Assembly: GCA_963575745.1 (NCBI GenBank)
Contig: CAUYUJ010022059.1
Coordinates: forward strand, 1,084,420-1,148,419
Reading direction: 5' to 3'
Length of the DNA: 64,000 bases
Origin: Prorocentrum cordatum
Taxonomy: Eukaryota; Sar; Dinophyceae; Prorocentrales; Prorocentraceae
Shown piece after piece: positions 60,416-64,000 of this stretch (position 1 is its first letter; the number at the start of each line of letters is the position of its first letter). Both the position numbers and the translations under genes were made by a program. Below the pieces are notes generated by a model that was not told the DNA's origin, did not search any database, and was given only the letters and a program-made list of their open reading frames with translations.

Positions 60416-60505
60416 TTGCTTCGCATTGCTGCGCAATGCTTCGCATTGATTTGTGTTGCGTCGCATTGCTGCACATGGTTCAGAATTGTTTCGCATTGCT
60501 GTTAT
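60416..60505. repeat. ~10-bp TTCGCATTGC tandem repeat
   Basis: About eight diverged copies of GCTTCGCATTG-type words. Confidence 0.75.
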
Positions 60506-61305
60506 TTTTCGTTCTTCTTTTTTCTCATGTGGCCTACGCCCCAAGGCTGCCAGTTCCACTGCTGCCCCAAGAGAACTGCGTGCTGCAGCTGACTCACTGC
60601 GGTCTCTACTGCGATAGCTTCGGCCTCATATTCGGATCGACACCTTGGACAAACAACGCCAAAACTGCTACTCTCTGCTCGTCTCCGCTGGGGAATTTCT
60701 GAACCAAACCCCAAACCACCCTTGTTGCTCCTCCGACTCCTCGGACGAGCCCGCTGTCCACGAACAACAACCAGCTTGAGCGGTTCCACTCCGAGGGCCG
60801 ATATCGCAATCCGCAGGTCCTTGGTGATTTGGTTGGTCATGGACTTGTGCCGTCGGGGACACCGGTCCACAACGTCGCCAATGAAACGCCCTGCGGCGGC
60901 AATTTCGAACGCGCGGGCGATGAGCCAGCAACTGCGAACAAAGGGGGGCCGGAAATCCAGATCCGTCAGCAATCAGTGGCCCGTCAGCAAGGCCACGACT
61001 GCTTGGTGACCTGGGCGCTCAGACACCTCCCACCACAGCACCCATCGCAATGCGGGGGGTGCCAAATAATCTCCAACAACGCGTTTCCTCCACGATGGGT
61101 CCAGATCCCGGCGGAGACGCGGCAACTCGAAGGGGAACGCCAGAAACATGCCACCGACAGTAAGCGCGGTTGCAAAAATTTGGAAACTCAGCCCCCCACT
61201 CGGCCATGCCATTTTCGTATCCTGGTGACTCTGCCACTCGGGATCAAGTGCCGTGCAAAACGCGTTTTCCCAAGCATCGGTGAGCACGCGAACGCGATGG
61301 CGCAA
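60502..61305 (-). pseudogene. unknown broken ORF with Cys-x-x-Cys motif
   Basis: One minus-strand frame of about 268 codons with a single TGA at 60,973-60,975. Protein-like patches: HQDTKMAWPSGGLSFQIFA, FELPRLRRDLDPSWRKRVVG, VRSCWLIARAFEIAAAGRFI and, near the end, VVCPRCRSEYEAEAI. I do not recognise the family. A decayed retroelement or helper ORF is possible given the setting, but nothing catalytic is seen. Confidence 0.3.
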
Positions 61306-62439
61306 TAGGTGCCCATATCAGTGCCCTGGGAATGCCGATATCGGCTGCTACCAAAAAGCGTTATAATACTCCCGAACACGTTTCAATATGCTCTCCCCTC
61401 GACCAGTACTTACCCCATCCAATATTCACGATGCACGACGCGAATGGCCCGGCGATGGGTCGACATGGCGCCCGCTTTGCCGACCCAGTTGTAAAACTGA
61501 ACTGCTGCGCGTTGATCTTAAGCATTCTGGTTCTCATGAGGCCGCCAGCGCATCCTCGAAAAAAGGCCGCGACATCTCCAAGTCGTCGGATCGGAGCCGC
61601 TTCAAAACTCGCCAGTCGGTGCCAATTCCACGCCCTTTGCAAAATATCTGTGCTCTTATAGAACGGGCCTGTGGCCGCGCGAAAGCCATGGTCAGTGCTA
61701 GTTTGCGCCCGGCCACGCTCGTCCAAGACGGCATTTCATTTCGGGCGGGCCAGATGCATGCGCGAACTCCCCGGCGGCAACAGGGCCGAGCGAGGGGCCG
61801 AATATGGCAAACGAGCGAGGGCCAGAGGACGAATGCGACGACGGAGGGGCAGCGACCGAACGAGAAGCCGAGGCCCGAAAACGGCAGGGGCAGTCACGCG
61901 AGGACGAGTTACGCAGGCAGCCTCTTACTTTGGAGACCTGATTTACGCCTCCCCCGCCCAAAATCAAGGCTGGAACAAGGGGGCAGGGCTCGACCCTGAC
62001 TGTCGCGGCGTCGAGTTCCTCCGCGGCTCGGCCACCGGCGCGTCCCAAGCGGCGATTGGCGCCAAGATGACGCGAAAAGATAATGGTTCACGGGTCGCTC
62101 GTCATCGATGAAATCCCGCGCAACTTGCACTTGCGCGTCCTCCGTCGCAGGCCCCATGGCGGCCCTTCTGGTCATTTACTGCAGCGATGACATCTTCCAG
62201 GCCGTCTTCGCTAAGTGCCAGGCGGTGGCTCGGCCCTGCGCCGCGCGTTGAAGTTGCGGTGAAAATTCGCCGGCCCAACGGGCCAGAGGCGTGCTAAGAT
62301 CTCCGGTAACTGGTTAACAATTGTATTGTACTAGTTCGCGCGCGCGGGGCGGCCCCTGGGGGTCCCCCGGCGAAAAGTACCCCGCCCGCCGCCTGGGAAG
62401 GTCCCGCCCGGTTCAACTCAGAGATGGTTTTCCTTCTGG
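61306..62439. other. gap without recognisable gene
   Basis: Frames on both strands show no family pattern. A minus-strand patch near 61,560-61,640 (LASFEAAPIRRLGDVAAFF) looks protein-like but is too short to place. Confidence 0.4.
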
Positions 62440-62835
62440 GTGCGGCCTCTCAGGCCGCCCTGAGCGCGCCAAGAGTGCCCCAAGAGGCCCCCAAGATTGC
62501 TCAAGAGGCCCCCGAGACGTTCAAAGAGCGCTCCAAGGCGCCGAAGATGACCCCAAGACGGCCCAAGAGACCCCCAAGACAGCCGAAGAGGCCTTCAAGA
62601 CGCCCCAAGAGCCTTCCAAGAGGCCTCCGAAGAGGGCCCCAAGAGGCCAAAATCGTTGATTTTCATTGTTTTTTCAGATGTTTTTTTGCGCTCTGGCTTT
62701 TTCGGCTTCCGGACGCTCCAAGACGACCCAAGAGGCGCCCAAGATCGCTCCAAGACGGCCCACGAAGCTCCCAAGACGGCCCCGAAACGGCCCAAGAGGG
62801 CCCCCAAGACGGCCCAAGTGCCGCCCAAGACGGAC
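62440..62835. repeat. inverted copy of the CTTGGG satellite unit
   Basis: CCCAAGAGGCCCCCAAGA-type subrepeats, then GAGGCCAAAATCGTTGATTT and TTCCGGACGCTCCAAGACG. These are the reverse complements of the landmarks of the satellite at 1-829 and 18,858-19,660. Confidence 0.85.
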
Positions 62836-62960
62836 CAAGAGGCACGAATCGACACGAACCTGTTCCACCGGGGCATCTTCACCACAAAAGGCCGAACGCA
62901 ACGACTCAACAAAAAAAAAACAGCCCCCGCTCCCTGCAGCTCCGCACTGCCGACGACCTC

Positions 62961-63371
62961 TCACCCAGTCGACCGCGGTGCGCAATGCGGGCCGGCGGAA
63001 TGAGCGAAGCGATTAAATAATGATGTTGCCACCCCGCCCACTGTGCGCGATTTAGATATGTACCAATCGACTTCGATGCTCGAACCCTGCCGCAGTCGCT
63101 CTCCGACAACTGGCTCGGCGACGGTCTCCAACGGAGCGTTCCATTCGTCGATCGTCTCCATTCCCCCCTGCCTGCCTGCCCCGCGGGTAAATCGAACGGG
63201 CTCGCAGTGGCCAGCGCCTGGAAAGGTCGCCGTGGCGTGCGCGCCAGTGAGATCGCGAACGCAGTGCCAGACGGGGCCTGGATGAACGCCCCTGCGTCGC
63301 ATGGCGTCGAATGTTCTGTCGCGCGGCGCGGGGTCGAGCGCTGATAAAACATCCTGGACGCGCGCGACCAC
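62961..63371 (-). pseudogene. LINE-type reverse-transcriptase fragment
   Basis: The frame reads DRTFDAMRRRGVHPGPVWHC, ATATFPGAGHCEPVRF, then GAGRQGGMETIDEWNAPLET. A Phe-Asp followed about 60 residues later by Gly-x-x-Arg-Gln-Gly is the motif A/motif B pair of non-LTR retrotransposon RTs, in the form (RQGG-Val/Met-Glu-Thr) that I recall from dinoflagellate LINEs. Motif C is missing: the frame ends at 62,961 and the inverted satellite copy (62,440-62,835) lies just beyond. A truncated or overwritten copy. Confidence 0.45.
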
Positions 63372-64000
63372 CTCGAACCCCCGAGCGCCCCCGATGCATC
63401 ATATTTTCCGGACCAACCACACGACGTCGTCAGCGCGCGCCCCAGTCTTGAAACCACGCGCGCGCATTGGCGCTAGCCGAAGCTGACCGCGCAACCACGG
63501 CCGCAAGGCTCTGAGGTCTCATTTCTGCGATGTCGATGGTTCTCCAACCCGACGCATTTGAATCAACATCTTGGCTAAGCAAATCTTCGGAATGCCAATG
63601 GATCGCGATACTTTCCAACGCGGGGGATCGCCGACGTCGAGAACGTCGGCGCGCTTCTGGAATCCGCCGATCAGGCGCGTGAGTTTCGGCTCCAGCTAAA
63701 GCTCAGGCTTCAACCTAGAGCGGGAACTTCATCTCAGCTGGGGGGGGGGGGCGCCGGGGCGGCCCTGCCGGGGAAGGGGGCCCGGGGGGGCGGGGCGCGC
63801 TAGTTCTCCGGTTCTGGGCGGGGGGGGTCGCCAGTTCTCCGTTTCCGAAAGGGGGCGGGGGGGGCGTGCGCCAGTTTCCCGCTTTGGCGAGGGATTGGGG
63901 CGCCCAAAATCTCCGGGCGTGGAAGGGGGAGTGGGGCGGCGCCGGGAAGAGGGCGGGGGGGGCGCCAATTCGCCGGTTTCGCCAGCGTGGAAGAGGCACC
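63372..64000. other. gap; G-rich repeats at the window end
   Basis: No gene seen. From 63,738 on, G-runs and repeated CGCCAGTTCTCCG / GGGGGGCGCC words form a short diverged tandem repeat of about 50-60 bp. Confidence 0.5.

Overview
The window looks like nuclear DNA of a dinoflagellate. No host name can be read from it; a Prorocentrum- or Symbiodiniaceae-like genome is my inference. The reasons are: very long low-complexity and satellite tracts; a host gene with an intron using a GC donor and built like a TIR-bearing introner; YR (tyrosine-recombinase) retrotransposons with the Gag type I know from dinoflagellate genomes, fused or joined to a cytosine-C5-methyltransferase-like ORF; and every recognisable coding sequence on the minus strand. 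Almost all of the 64 kb is mobile or repetitive DNA.

Layout. 1-830: two units of a ~360-bp satellite. About 0.9-13.6 kb: a large, decayed autonomous Helitron on the minus strand. Its order is an RPA-like OB-fold protein, a repeat-rich N-terminal/DUF6570-like region, a HUH Rep and a PIF1-like helicase. It is broken by frameshifts, two A-rich tracts and a 33-bp minisatellite, and is studded with at least 21 same-strand copies of a 19-bp motif. 14.9-20.1 kb: TCC array, 73-bp repeat, CCTCAG higher-order array, 73-bp repeat again, then the ~360-bp satellite, 63-bp repeats and microsatellites. 21.1-22.1 kb: a degenerate ~10-bp satellite. 24,111-32,745: a complete Ty1/copia LTR retrotransposon (minus strand, 269-bp LTRs, CCATC target-site duplication) lying in a CAT microsatellite.

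33.1-39.9 kb: an old, damaged PAT-like YR retrotransposon (Gag, RT-RNase H, YR fused to a methyltransferase) with diverged A1-ORFs-B1-A2-B2 split direct repeats. 39.9-43.9 kb: GC-rich, mostly unassignable. 43.9-46.4 kb: the only convincing host gene, an SGNH/GDSL-type hydrolase-like gene with at least three exons. One of its introns is a short TIR-bearing introner, and a related copy sits immediately downstream with a 12-bp flanking duplication. 47-50.1 kb: satellite-like CTTGGG sequence and a ~310-bp duplication carrying four 30-bp hairpins. 50,334-56,784: a young PAT-like YR retrotransposon whose 67-bp A and 89-bp B split repeats are each identical between copies. 57.0-59.85 kb: a 54-bp satellite. 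60-64 kb: microsatellites, an unknown broken ORF, an inverted copy of the CTTGGG satellite and a LINE reverse-transcriptase fragment.

How the parts work together. Each transposon is a self-contained set: Rep/helicase/RPA for rolling-circle transposition; Gag/PR/IN/RT/RH for copia; Gag/RT/RH/YR/methyltransferase for the PAT-like pair. The two PAT-like elements are the same design at two ages, so each helps to interpret the other. All start sites, splice sites and frameshifts are from reading the sequence only; family names come from motif recognition, not searches.
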